Assembly: GCA_011800805.1 (NCBI GenBank)
Contig: MPNW01000560.1
Span: forward strand, 121,342 to 185,341
Direction: 5' to 3'
Length of the DNA stretch: 64,000 bases
DNA from: Hirudo medicinalis
Taxonomy: Eukaryota; Annelida; Clitellata; Hirudinida; Hirudinidae
Made by a program: the position numbers and the translations under genes. Shown here piece after piece: positions 33,501-44,595 of this stretch (its first letter is position 1; each line of letters begins with the position of its first letter). The notes under the pieces are model-generated. The model saw only the letters and a list, made by a program, of their open reading frames with translations. It was not told the origin of the DNA and ran no database searches.

Positions 33501-35466
33501 CAGCCTGCAAATTTACCTTACGTAGTCAGTAGTATTAGACATTACTTTAATAGAAGAATTTCGGATATTCAGGAGAATGGAAATTGCGAAAAACAGTTGT
33601 GAAGCAATTGGATTTTATTATACTTATCATATAAATTGCTATTAATTAGTGCTATTAAATTTTTTAACGTATAAGAAAATGGCCGGGTATCTTATTTGTA
33701 AGTTAATAATTTATTATTCTGGCTGGTTATCTTTCGTGTGCTTGTTGAACTCTAAGCAATTTATCAACTTTAATATTTTATCTCATTTCATCACTTTTAG
33801 TATAAAGCTTAAGTTAAGTCAATGATAACATTATTTATTTATTGTTTGTCGTGAAGTGATTACATAAATTAATCAAAACTGGACTTAACTACAATACAAT
33901 GATTGAACCTTATAGCCAGCTAAAGTTTTAGAGACAATACAATAGATTTACAATAATTATTTACTGCTCATTTGGGAAGTCGCTGCTTACAACAGCATTA
34001 CTTTATTTTTCTTGTTGCTGGATTCGCATGTTTAGCTTGCTTCAAAGTTATCTTGTTCACCTCATTTTATTGGTTGGATTCTTTTTTGACAATTTTAGGC
34101 CATATGACCATTATTAAGTACTTAAGACACCATATGGTAAGATCACATCAGTTATAATATTGACTCCATTGTTTTGAGATCTATGAGAAAGAGCAATAGA
34201 GTTTACAGGCTTGCTATAAGCTATAGCTATCACTAGCTATTCACCAATTTCTAGTTTTACTATATCCTACAGCGGAGTATGTTGGTGTAAAATTATTTTC
34301 TGGGAAATAGGGCTGGTCCTGGCTACTCGATCGGTATTGCAGTACAACCAGGAACGGCAAAACCTACTCCGGACAAACAATTCAACGGACGTTAATATAC
34401 TCGCACCCACCCATCCTTGGGCTCTATTTCATAATAAATAACAATAACGCATAAATAGACAAATAGCAATTAATAAATATTAAATATTTAATGACGATCA
34501 ATTCGGAGTCATAGCTTAGCGTCAGACGGACCTTATATTGAAATAAGGTTTTGTGAAGATATCCATAATTGAAATTTTTATTGCATTAGCCTGAAGACTA
34601 CATTGAAATATTTATAAATGAGATTTGGGAATAGATAGATAAATGCAGAGGCACACGGATATAAGGCTGGATGTGGAATGCTAACATTTCCATATAATGG
34701 AATAGGCAGGGGGAAGGCCGCCAAAATTTGAGACCAAATTAGTAATGTTATAGAATTTTGATACAAGATTCATGACCAGTTTAAATTTTTAAACAAAATA
34801 CAAGCTGATCTAATGTGTCACCTGAGCCTGGCAAGTAAGTTTTGAAAAATTAAAGAAAAGGTTATTCTCTTCAGTTAATTCACATAACAATTTAATTACA
34901 TAAAAAAGAAGACATCCCTTATGTTCGTATTAACAAATGCCAATGTTTATGAAAGATACTGATCTTGACCTTTCAACATTATGTTATTGGACAAACCCAA
35001 ATGAGAGCAGTTGAGTCCAAGAAATGCAGAAATGTTTTGCCTAAATGCATAGTTGATGTCTGTTCATAGGCCTCAAACTCACACAAAACCACTTTTACAG
35101 TAAAAGTTCTCAACTCTTACAATCATGGTTCTGCTAATAATTTGTGACAAGAGATCCTATCAAATAAAAGCACCACAATTAAACTAGAAGTTACTCAACT
35201 GCATGCAATAAGGTTTTGTTTCTTAGATTCTTAGGTGTGATGAAATTTGCTATGACTCATTATTCATTAGATTTAACATGCATTAGAATGCAGGACAGAC
35301 ATTGACGGACACTTGCACAACAAATAATGACAGAAGTAATTGATAACATCAATTGTTAAATAAAAATATTTCAAACATATTTGAGGAACAGTTTGAATAA
35401 CTGTTAAATAATTTTCTTTAAAGAGTCTTAGAACAAACTTAATGAAATAAATACTGAAGTACATTA
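33501..35466. other. Intergenic, nothing recognised
   Basis: AT-rich. Short open frames lack features. Includes the 3' UTR of the RING gene at its right end, where I see no clear polyadenylation signal on the minus strand. Confidence 0.5.
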
Positions 35467-36934
35467 TCAAGACACTCTCGACCTGTTCTTGTGTCCTGAA
35501 TGATGCTTCTTAAAGTGCCTGCCGTCAGCACCGGATTGGGATTTGGATAATTTTGGACTCAAGAGGTTGAGCCCAACTACAGATCTGAGCCTTTTGTTTT
35601 GTCTCCTGTCATCGTCATCTTCATCTTCATCCATAGATATTCTTTTCTGTTTAACCATTTTTTCATCCTCAGCAATCTCATAAGTATTAGTTCGGTCAGC
35701 AGTTGGTGCGTAGTTGCTTGTGGATTCCATTTCGGCATGACTTGAATCTTTAGTCGATGTCAGGGAGATTCGAGGTATCTTCTGAACTAAAGTGCCCGTC
35801 ACGTCCTTGCAGTCGTCGTCGTCGTCCTCGTCACCAGACAGTTCAATTGGCGTATCTTGATTCGATGACGGTGGGATGGCCACGACTTCTTCGCCATCGC
35901 TTTCAGGAACCAATACAATGTTGATGGAGTTTTCGTCGGGAGGACCATAGATGACGTTTTTGTCGTACTCCTCCATTTCATGCGGTGAGGATGCAAAGTG
36001 GTAGAATTCGTGCACAAAATGTTTTGTCTTGGTTCCAAACATTCTAGACATTTTGTCGTGGAATTGTTCGCCAAGTATGTAAAATTTTTTGCAATACTTG
36101 ATCACATTGCTGACAACTTCAGAGACATTGACTCGACTGCCCAAGACTGCTGGGACTTCTCTGTTTAACCACCGATGCAGTCGATGGCAGCATGCTTCAT
36201 TTTGAGATAGAAAACTTGGTCGTACATCTCTTACTCTTATGGGGATCCCATCCACTCTCTTCAAATCTTTAGCCCAGAAATTCATCCTGTAAATTTGACT
36301 TCTATTCCTCCTCGAAGATGTGCCTGTAGCGTTGGTATCGGAAGTCCATCTGCTCCTTGTGAGAAGTCTCGAAGCTGTTCGGGAATCCTCAATCCTTCGA
36401 ACAATTTCTCTTGATCGTTCAAGAGCTTCATTGCTGTGAGAAAGAATATACAGATGTGATGTGACTGGTGAATAATCAGCTTATTAAACTATAACAATAT
36501 TCATAATGAATTTAAGAGGCTTTTTGTTACACCGGGGATGACAAAATAGTTAATTGAAGTCATAGTGAGCCTCTTAAGTAAATTTGGTATTTGACAAACA
36601 AAAGTAAAAATAAACTGCCATTTAAAACCAAATCAGATTTGGCAAAATTAACCTATTTAAAAGAAATATAAATTTCAAACCTATTTTGTCGGTGTGAGGT
36701 TTGTGTTCTTGAGGAGTCATCATCGACGCGGTATTCCAAATACTCATAATCTGATTTAATGTTGTACATTATCGTCTTAAATGGAACTGTACACAGAGGA
36801 CAGGTTGCTTTCTTCTTTGACCATATTTTGATGCATTCAAAACAGAAAAAATGAAGGCACATATCTAACAATGCTTTCTCATTAACTGTCCCAAGGCAAA
36901 CGCAACAGATTTCTTCTTCATTTCTCCCAGACAT
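35467..36934 (-). CDS. TOPORS-like RING-finger E3 ligase, short form (406 aa)
   Basis: Two coding exons, 36681-36934 and 35467-36433, joined AG|C in phase. Residues 10-48 form a C3HC4 RING (C10, C13, C26, H28, C31, C34, C45, C48), followed by WSKKKATCPLC wording typical of TOPORS, a ubiquitin and SUMO E3 of the nucleus. The second exon has the TOPORS-type block of RVDGIPIRVRDVRPSFL and FVHEFYHFASSPHEMEEYD. Further on, SINIVLVPESDGEE and TPIELSGDEDDDDD look like SUMO-interacting motifs, a hydrophobic core followed by acid. The C-terminus is basic (KRLRSVVG, RHFKKHHSGHKNRSRVS). Known TOPORS proteins are about 1,000 residues, so this one lacks most of the arginine-serine-rich C-terminal half. 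Confidence 0.78.
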
Positions 36935-37477
36935 TTATAATTAAATAAATGAAAATATAACAATACTGGATTATTATGATAAGCGCTCGAAAATGGTACG
37001 ACCAATTAGCCGTTTATTTTCATACGATTCTTCGAAAGCAATTCGAATAAAAAATTGGTTTGTTAAAGTTAATTGTATTTAAATACGTCCTTACTTCAAA
37101 TCGCCCTTTCAGGCCAAAGATACAAAATCGCACGTAAACAAATGAAATCAAAGCAATCAAAGAAATAAAAAGCTTACTTGTAGATTTATAGTCAATTTTA
37201 AATAGCAATTTTCAATAATGCAAAAATTTCAAAATGTATAAATTAAAAATCTCAGGATTGTTTTAACTTTATCAATATAAAAGTAGTTAATGCCTATTCG
37301 TTTAGAATCTAAGTTTTATTGATCCTATGCAGTTATTTTAATTTAATGAAATGCATTGCTTATTTCCATTATCCATGTGTAGTTGGATAATAAACATTTA
37401 AATTAGATTGACTAGGTTAAAAGATACTTAGTTGGAAAATACAGAAAAGGGTCGTCCATTAATTATGTCAACAACTT
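36935..37477. other. Intergenic, nothing recognised
   Basis: 5' flank of the RING gene, AT-rich, with no clear TATA box. Confidence 0.5.
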
Positions 37478-37600
37478 TGAGGTTGGCCGAATGGAATGCG
37501 TTCCTGCACATGGCGGTAATGGCAACATTCTTAATGTGTCATGTTCGAAACCAAGCCTGCACTGCCGCAAGCGCCCTTGGAAAAGAGCTCTATATAAATT
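37478..37600 (+). repeat. SINE family 1 copy
   Basis: Head GGTTGGCCGAATGGAATGCG, B box GTTCGAAACC with one substitution, and tail GAGCTCTATATAAATTG. More diverged than the 7.8-kb copy. Confidence 0.8.
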
Positions 37601-37754
37601 GTTATCTAAAAGCGCCTTTGAGAAACACTCTACCCCCTATCAAAATTATGTAAAAAAAAAAACTGATACCCATAAAAATATTTTGTTTTACAATTTTTAA
37701 CTTGTACCTTGTAATGCTTTGAATTTATTTGTTTAATTGTTAAACTGAACATTA
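37601..37754. other. Between SINE and RT fragment, nothing recognised
   Basis: AT-rich. Confidence 0.4.
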
Positions 37755-38048
37755 TTGTCAATTTTTAATGCCAGTTTAAATCATCTTCCCACGGAAAAGT
37801 TAAATGTTCCTCTATTGTCCTATACCTATACCTCAACCCTGTCCGACATAGTTAACAACTTCGACGTGTCTTTTCACCAATACGCGGACGACACGAGCCT
37901 TTACTCTGTCCTCTCCAACCACAGTGTCTCCGAACAACTTGACAATATGCGTAAGTGAACAGATGCCACCAATGACTGGCATCTCGTCAATTTTCTTCAA
38001 CTTAACCCGCAGAAATCCGAAGTTATGTTTATCGGCACACCCACAGTG
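37755..38048 (+). mobile_element. Reverse transcriptase fragment (YADD box)
   Basis: Translation gives FDVSFHQYADDTSLYSVL with the catalytic YADD. After a stop the frame continues with TDATNDWHLVNFLQLNPQKSEVMFIGT, the usual non-LTR RT thumb words (W-x-x-x-N-x-L-x-L-N-P-x-K-S-E). The similarity stops abruptly at about 38048, so this is a truncated relic of a non-LTR element. Confidence 0.75.
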
Positions 38049-38056
38049 TGATGTGG

Positions 38057-38398
38057 TCAGAAGACCTTCCACCATAACTGAGCCATGCTGCTGTGTTCGT
38101 AACTGCTTGAAGGGTGTTGAGATTTCAGAAACTGGCATTGACCAGAATAGAATTCCAGTAATAAAGATTTGAGAGCATGAGGGATATGAAAATTTGATGT
38201 GATATTTTGATAAATTTGATTTATGCATGATATCACATCATCATCTGCAAAGAGCTTACAAATGGTGTCTGAGTTTGTGATTCTATTGAGTAGGTCAATG
38301 GGTAGGTGACCCCCATTTTGAAAAAAAGCAAGCCTGCCCTTTTGGACCCTATTGTTGATGGAAAAAAAGGAACAGAAGGGATTATTTAATTTCAGCAA
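38057..38398 (-). mobile_element. Possible second RT fragment on the opposite strand
   Basis: The minus strand has an open frame with LPIDLLNRITNSDTICKLFADDDVISC, which resembles the DLP...FADD block of non-LTR RTs. The upstream PQGS-LGP block is not recognisable, so the call is weak. It would be nested head-to-head with the preceding + strand fragment. Confidence 0.3.
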
Positions 38399-39723
38399 CC
38401 CAGATGTAATGTTAGTCCAGCATAAGTCTTTGAGCCTGCATCCACTTTGGCTTTTAAGAACTATAAGCCATTAATTTCTAGGTATTCTTACTGGTTGAGG
38501 TATCAAGATATTCTATATCACTGTTGAGAGACAAGAGGTAACATGATTGTTGTTAAATTTAGTATATGAGTTGGAAAAATTGATATTCATGCTCTCCCAC
38601 TGTATTTGCCTGTGCTCATACTTCTCTTGGTGAGTGGGAATATATGCACCAATCATCGTCTTTGTCCTCTTTAATGTTTTCTTGATGCTTTAAAAATCTG
38701 AGAGATTTTGACGAGTTTTGCATGCTTACCAGGGAGTGCAAATGGGGGTGTTGGAGAAATGACGGGCAAGATACACAAGCAGCAGATTTCCAGGGCCATG
38801 AGGTAGGGTCGGGGATGGCATAACATGATGTTGCATTTGTGAATGGAGCGAATGTCTTTTGCAATCATGTTTGAAACATTATCGTTAGTATTGAATTTAA
38901 AAATGAACTGCGAATGATATCGTGTTCAATGTAGATTTGTTCTCAATATCTTGTTTAAAGCATCAAAATCATTAAAAAAAAATTTCGTCCGATTAATGAT
39001 GTGTTTGACTACTCCAAAAACTTACCCGAAACTCCATATAAACAGTCGTGCGCTGGTCTCAGACAAAAGTTTGCCAATCCTTTTGACCTATCATTGAATG
39101 ATAGCAAATTATCAATTAATAAAAAATTCATTCATATATTAACAAAAATTCATGCAATTAATTTCTTTTTCGTAAAATAATTTGTTGAGTTGACTTAGTA
39201 ACAGACCGTTGGTTTCAAATTAGTTTAATAAAGTGAAATTCGTTCTTGAAATTTGAGCAAAGTATTTTAGGTGGTTTGAAATAATTATTTCAAAGGAATA
39301 TTTCAAGATTATATCGAAGCGCGAAGCCATTTAAGAAAGCAAATCAAGGCAGATGACTACATTTGCTGTTGAAAATTCTCAGATTCAATTTGCCTCAGAT
39401 TTATCAATTAAACATTAACGGGATCTATATAATTTTTTAATAACTAAATTTAAACCAGCAATTCAGAATTCGAGTTCAGAACTACTTACGACCAAATGAC
39501 GCCATCATAGCTATAAGAAATGATTCGAGGGAAAATAGTTCGATGTTATAACTTGTCAAAAATGTCGTTAGATTGACGAAAAATGCAACAAAATAATGTG
39601 CACATAAAATAATTTATTAGCCTCCAATATCTTCATACTTTGCGAAATATAATGTTCTAACACAAAAAAGTTCAGATTTCAAGATGCGTTTACCGCGGAA
39701 TGATTTCGTAACCTAGGAATTCG
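38399..39723. other. Probable old repeat debris, nothing recognised
   Basis: Several short open frames on the minus strand at 38.6-38.9 kb, none with a domain I know. Confidence 0.4.
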
Positions 39724-39820
39724 TATAAAAACCCGACGAAGCGTTGGGACGCTAATTCAAATTCCAGCCTGTCTTTTGAGGAAGAGGACCTCTTCTGCTG
39801 ATGGCTCTTCACTTTATTTC
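39724..39820 (+). promoter_or_regulatory. Candidate TATA promoter and first exon of an unassigned transcript
   Basis: TATAAAA at 39724-39730. About 30 bp later an exon-like stretch begins and contains ATG at 39801. It ends at 39820 in the strong donor GTGAGT. Which downstream exon it joins is not clear; the tandem array at 40.3-41.2 kb or the zinc-finger gene at 44.6 kb are options. Confidence 0.4.
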
Positions 39821-40255
39821 GTGAGTCAGGTTGCGATTATTTCGGCTTCTCATTGCAACTTGTTTACGCCTGAACATGATTTAAAATTAAATTCAAGCGT
39901 TCACACATTTCAAGTTGAGAAAATTCAGCAATAGTGCGAGAGAAAGATAAGGTCGCTTTTAATACGCTCTAGGCTAAAGAAATTATGATAAGACGAATTT
40001 TAGACTTATGTAGGTTTATGATTTAGTAATAAATCAAAATCGTAATAGATTTTGCGAATGTTTCATTTTCCACAATCCTCAAACTCGAAGAGTTTCGAAA
40101 GACATTAGATATAAGTTGAAAGATCTGTTGTCTAATTGAAAAATTTCATCGTAGTGGTCAACATACTTTTACTAAATTATGAAAAGCAATTTGCAAACTA
40201 TTCATCTTTCTAGTGTAAAACAGTTTGATATCGAATTCATATAGGCAATGATCGA
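39821..40255. other. Putative intron or intergenic, nothing recognised
   Basis: AT-rich. Confidence 0.4.
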
Positions 40256-41165
40256 ACACGTACCGAACAGAAAGCAGAAATTACATTATTTGGGGAATTA
40301 GGAGAAAGTCCAAGATGGATCAAGTTGGTCAGCTAGGAGTTCCCACTTCGTGGTTGAGCCCCTACTGCCAACAAGAAGATTATTCAAGCAGAAGGCTAGT
40401 TTTGAGATTATGTTATGATGGGTAAGGTGAAAGATGCTTGCAACATGTAAGTTTGGAGGATCTGATCAAGACTGGCAATTTAATCCCGGAAAGCAGAAGA
40501 ATCAGGAAGAAGTCGAAGATGGATCAAGTTGGTCAGCTAGGAGTTCCCACTTCGTGGTTGAGCCCCTACTGCCAACAAGAAGATTATTCAAGCAGAAGGC
40601 TGGTTTTGAGATTATGTTGTGATGGGTAAGGTGAAAGATACTCCAACGCGAGAGGATCCGATCAAGATTGGCAATTTAATCCCGGAAAGCAGAAACTACG
40701 TTATATTGGGAATCAGGAAGAATTCGAGGATGGATCAAGTTGGTCAGTTAGGAGTTCCCACTTCGTGGTTGAGCCCCTACTACCAACGAGAAGTTTATTC
40801 AAGCAGAAGACCTGTTTTGAGATTGCAGTTGTGATTGGTAAGATGAATGATGCTTGCAACATATGTTTGGAGGAGCTGATCAAAACTGGCAATTTCATCC
40901 CGGAAAGCGGAAACTACATTATATTGGGAATCAGGAAGAAGTCGAAGATGGATCAAGTTGGTTAGCTAGGAGTTCCCACTTTGTGGTTGAGCCCCTACTG
41001 CCAACAAGAAGATTATTCAAGCAGAAAGCTGGTTTTGAGATTACTGTTGTGATGGGTAAGGATGCTTGAAAGATGTGTTCGGAGAAGCTGATCAAGACTG
41101 GCAATTTAATCCCGGAAAGCAGAAGAATATTGGGAACTAGGAAGAAGTCGAAGATGGATGAAGAC
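40256..41165 (+). repeat. Tandem array of about 204-218-bp units, partly open
   Basis: The phrase GATGGATCAAGTTGGTCAG starts near 40314, 40518, 40729 and 40947, and a decayed version near 41153, giving four units plus an end piece with spacings of roughly 204-218 bp. Each unit carries the same long words, including one that translates as LGVPTSWLSPYCQQEDYSSR and in another frame as SSHFVVEPLLPTRRLFKQK. Each also carries a GATGGGTAAG donor-like site. Frames break between units, and unit 3-4 reads DACNICLEELIKTGNFIPES. No known domain. It could be a recently amplified minisatellite, a mobile element with internal repeats, or exon repeats. Confidence 0.75.
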
Positions 41166-44100
41166 GTCTTCAAGGTCTAAACATACCGTTATATATAAGG
41201 TTTTTTCTCTATTTTTTAACTTGATTATTTGCGTTCTGTTTTGTGTAATTATTCTTACTTAAATTCATTATCGAATGGACAGGAATGCAGTGGATCGTCA
41301 AGTGCCCCTCCCCCGTGGCTATGCCTGAACATTCATTTGGTATTTACCTACGGTACGTTCGTGAATATGCCAAAGTTAAATCTAAAGAAAGCTGTGGTCT
41401 TTAATCATATAATGTTTTTAGATCTTCAGTTGACTTTATGACTGTTCATTTTTGGTGGAAGCATCAAACTCATGGCGAGCTCTGGTTTTCGTTTAATGTC
41501 ATGAGTGAGGTTGGGGCTATTTTTGTATCCTGAATGTTTGTGAGTTGAATATTTGGAATTAGTAGGCACGTGACATCAGAGATGGCGGTTGATTAATGCA
41601 TAGACTATTAGCAGATGGCAGTTGTTATTGAGTTAGTTGTACTTTAAAATAAACTTATAGTTTAACAGTAAGTTAATATCTTGCTATGATGAGCAAAACT
41701 TCCACATTGAGCTCTTTGACCACAGGTTTCATTGGTAACACGTAAATTGTTCAAGTACTCTGTCCAAATTTTATGGGGTAAATTATGTGATATTTTTTAG
41801 CCAATTGATGTTTATACAGATTGAGTGAAAAAAAAATGACGTGTTTCAAATTATATTAATAGCCTGTAGTTAGTGTAAATTATTCGGTAAATTATCAAAT
41901 ACCTAATTGCTTGGTTGTGATGTCACGCTTCCAGTGTATTTTAAGTTTTCTTAATTTTGCCATTTCACTGGAACAACCTTTGAGTCTGCTGGAACCTGGA
42001 GGTCATGTTAACTTAAAGGCGCTTCTGGAAAGAAAGGTGCACGAAACGAGGGACACCTCGAAGCTTTTCCCAATCAAGAGGAAACCCCCTCCATTGGGAA
42101 TGTGGATGAAGGAAGGCGCATCCATGGCATGAAATGGAAGTATGATTCACGATCTCTTGGAACTGATTTTCGGGGAAAGAACCTTTCCAGGATAAACAGG
42201 TCCATGTCCTTTGCTCAGCAAGTTCCTTGACGAACTGATCGATACTTTGGCGAACTTTATCTTTTAATTTCAAGTTCTTACTGGACTATTTTGACTGCAT
42301 TTTCATTTGCTAATTCTGATATTTTGGTTGTTATTAAGGCAATAACGAAACATTTAACTTTATGTATGGAGTGCATAATGTGCTTTAACGATGGAGGACG
42401 GTGAACTCATTGGCTTTCTGGTTGTTTCTAAACATTTTGTTGCTTGAATAAGGATTCCATTAATGACAATTGACTGTTTAAAAATATGAATGTGTTGCAA
42501 TTCAAGTAGTTTTTGCTATTTTTTGGGAGACTAGTTGTTTCATGTCTGCCTTTATAAGACTATTGTAATTTGACCGATAACAAAAATTCAATTGGGTAGA
42601 AAATTTCATTACGAAAATAAGCTTATTAATATTGAATGGATTTTTACTGTGTTCGCCAGTGTTTTCTTGAGAATAATCGTTGAGTCCGTGATGTTTTTTA
42701 ATGGTTTTGATTTTGCATTGGTGCCTTAAGCAGATTTTTGAATAAATTGGGTTATAAGTTTCCAATAATGCGCGTCTGCGTATATCTTCATTGTTATTCT
42801 CTAGTTCCTGTTCTCTGGATTCTGTAGGAAAAAGTACCTGCCGTCTTTGGTATATAAGGAACAAAAAGCTAAAAAATTTTATTTATATAACATTAATTAT
42901 GGTTTTAATAAAAAGTCTTAAATTTCTTATAGCAAATGTTTTTAGGTGTTGAAGACCTCCAAAAATTAAACCAGAAATTACAGAAAACAAGTCCAAGCAA
43001 AAATGTCTAAAGTAGATCTAAACAATCAAGTATATCTTGTAGTCAATAAGATACTTTACCAAAGGGATATTTTTTTAAGTTTATCATACTTATTGTTAGG
43101 GCACTGTCCTAAATATCTTACAATCAAAAATAAGATCAACGTCGATTCCAAAATATATTTACTCCCTACAAACTATCTCCTCTCCAGATGAAAATAATTT
43201 TTGTGTTGGGGTCGATTTTTCACATGATATAACAAAGCCAATCATTGCTGGGATGATTTGATGTTCTGAAGAGTGTTTTTTAGCGATTTCCCAATTTGCA
43301 CCCTTTTTACCCCACCTTCTCCTATTTCTTTGTCCTTGAATCTGGTAATTTGGCCAATCAATATAACATTTTAGTCTGACGGAGTACAGCCATGAGTTTA
43401 ATACACAGAACGGCCTCAATAACAGGCTGTTTTCAAAGTTTTATAAATATTAATAAAAGTAATCATTTTTATGTGAAACAAATCACATATCATTTTTAGT
43501 TTATTTCATGCCGCATCTGAAAAATAAATGATTTTAATAAAGGCGTTAAAAAAGCGGGAACTTGACTTAGTTTGCTGGAAATGGTTTAGGTGTCTTTGGT
43601 GTTTTTATTGAAATTTGTTTAGTACGGAATGTGTGAAGTTGTTTATTAAATAGGAATTGAATTGTTTTTATTTCTGACGTCTCTATGGTGCATTTAAGAC
43701 GGTACGATATTGAGCTTTAATTCGTCTTCTTTAATTGAAAGCTTGGTTATGGATTACGTCTATTTAGCCATCAATTTGGTGCACAACAATATCAACTTTC
43801 TTGATTATTTCAAACATTTCTTTTATCAGATGAATTCATGTGTGTCAAGTAATCCATGTGCTTTCCAAACGCATCTCATCTAGATTATTTATTATTACAT
43901 TTTAGAAAATATAAAAAGTCACAATGTAATTTTGCTTCATTAGTAACAATGTTTGATGCTGCTTAGAAACGTAAAACACAGCCCAGAGAACAAAGAAAAA
44001 TGTTATGAGTGTGGTTTCTAGTTTATAAATAAATATGTTAGATTTCTTTTAGAGAGTTCATATCTGAGGCTTTAATCAGTTTTCTTTTTTATGTTGTGAT

Positions 44101-44595
44101 ATGCTGAATTCAATCCCTTATTTAAAGCAAATGAATCAATGAAAATTTCCGTAGTTGGTTTTTATTCCAGAGAAATATTATTATACTTGAAGTGTGGATA
44201 TATTGTTTGTAAAAGACATCATTCCAAGAAATTTTAGCCATCTAAAAATACCACAGTAAATTTTAATTTTAAGTAATTCCAATTAATCTGCAGTATTAAG
44301 CACAATATCAACAATCTATTAAGCTACAACAGGTGAAAATTTGGGGTTAGATCTATTGTGAAATGGGAAATAGATATAAATTTGATGTATCTACATTGTA
44401 ATTGATATTTTCAGTAAATTGTTTTGGACATGAGTAAGTCATTTTAATATTTCAGATATTTTGTCATGTCATGTTATATTATTCTATGCCCATTCTAATA
44501 ATATCCTAATAATATTATTATTATTATTATTATTTATTCTCCATAAATTTGGGAAGCTATAAAAATGTCTTATTTTTATTCTCCAGTAAAACACA
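41166..44595. other. Intergenic and probable 5' region of the zinc-finger gene
   Basis: No supported coding exon. An open stretch at about 41911-42132 (+) has moderately complex sequence (SLLEPGGHVNLKALLERK) but no domain. A (ATT)n run lies at about 44510-44535. The acceptor TTCTCCAG ending at 44585 precedes the ATG of the next gene, so an upstream untranslated exon exists somewhere here. Confidence 0.45.

Noticed and set aside
41911..42273. Possible small gene (frames on both strands)
   Set aside because: No start context, splice support or domain on either strand.
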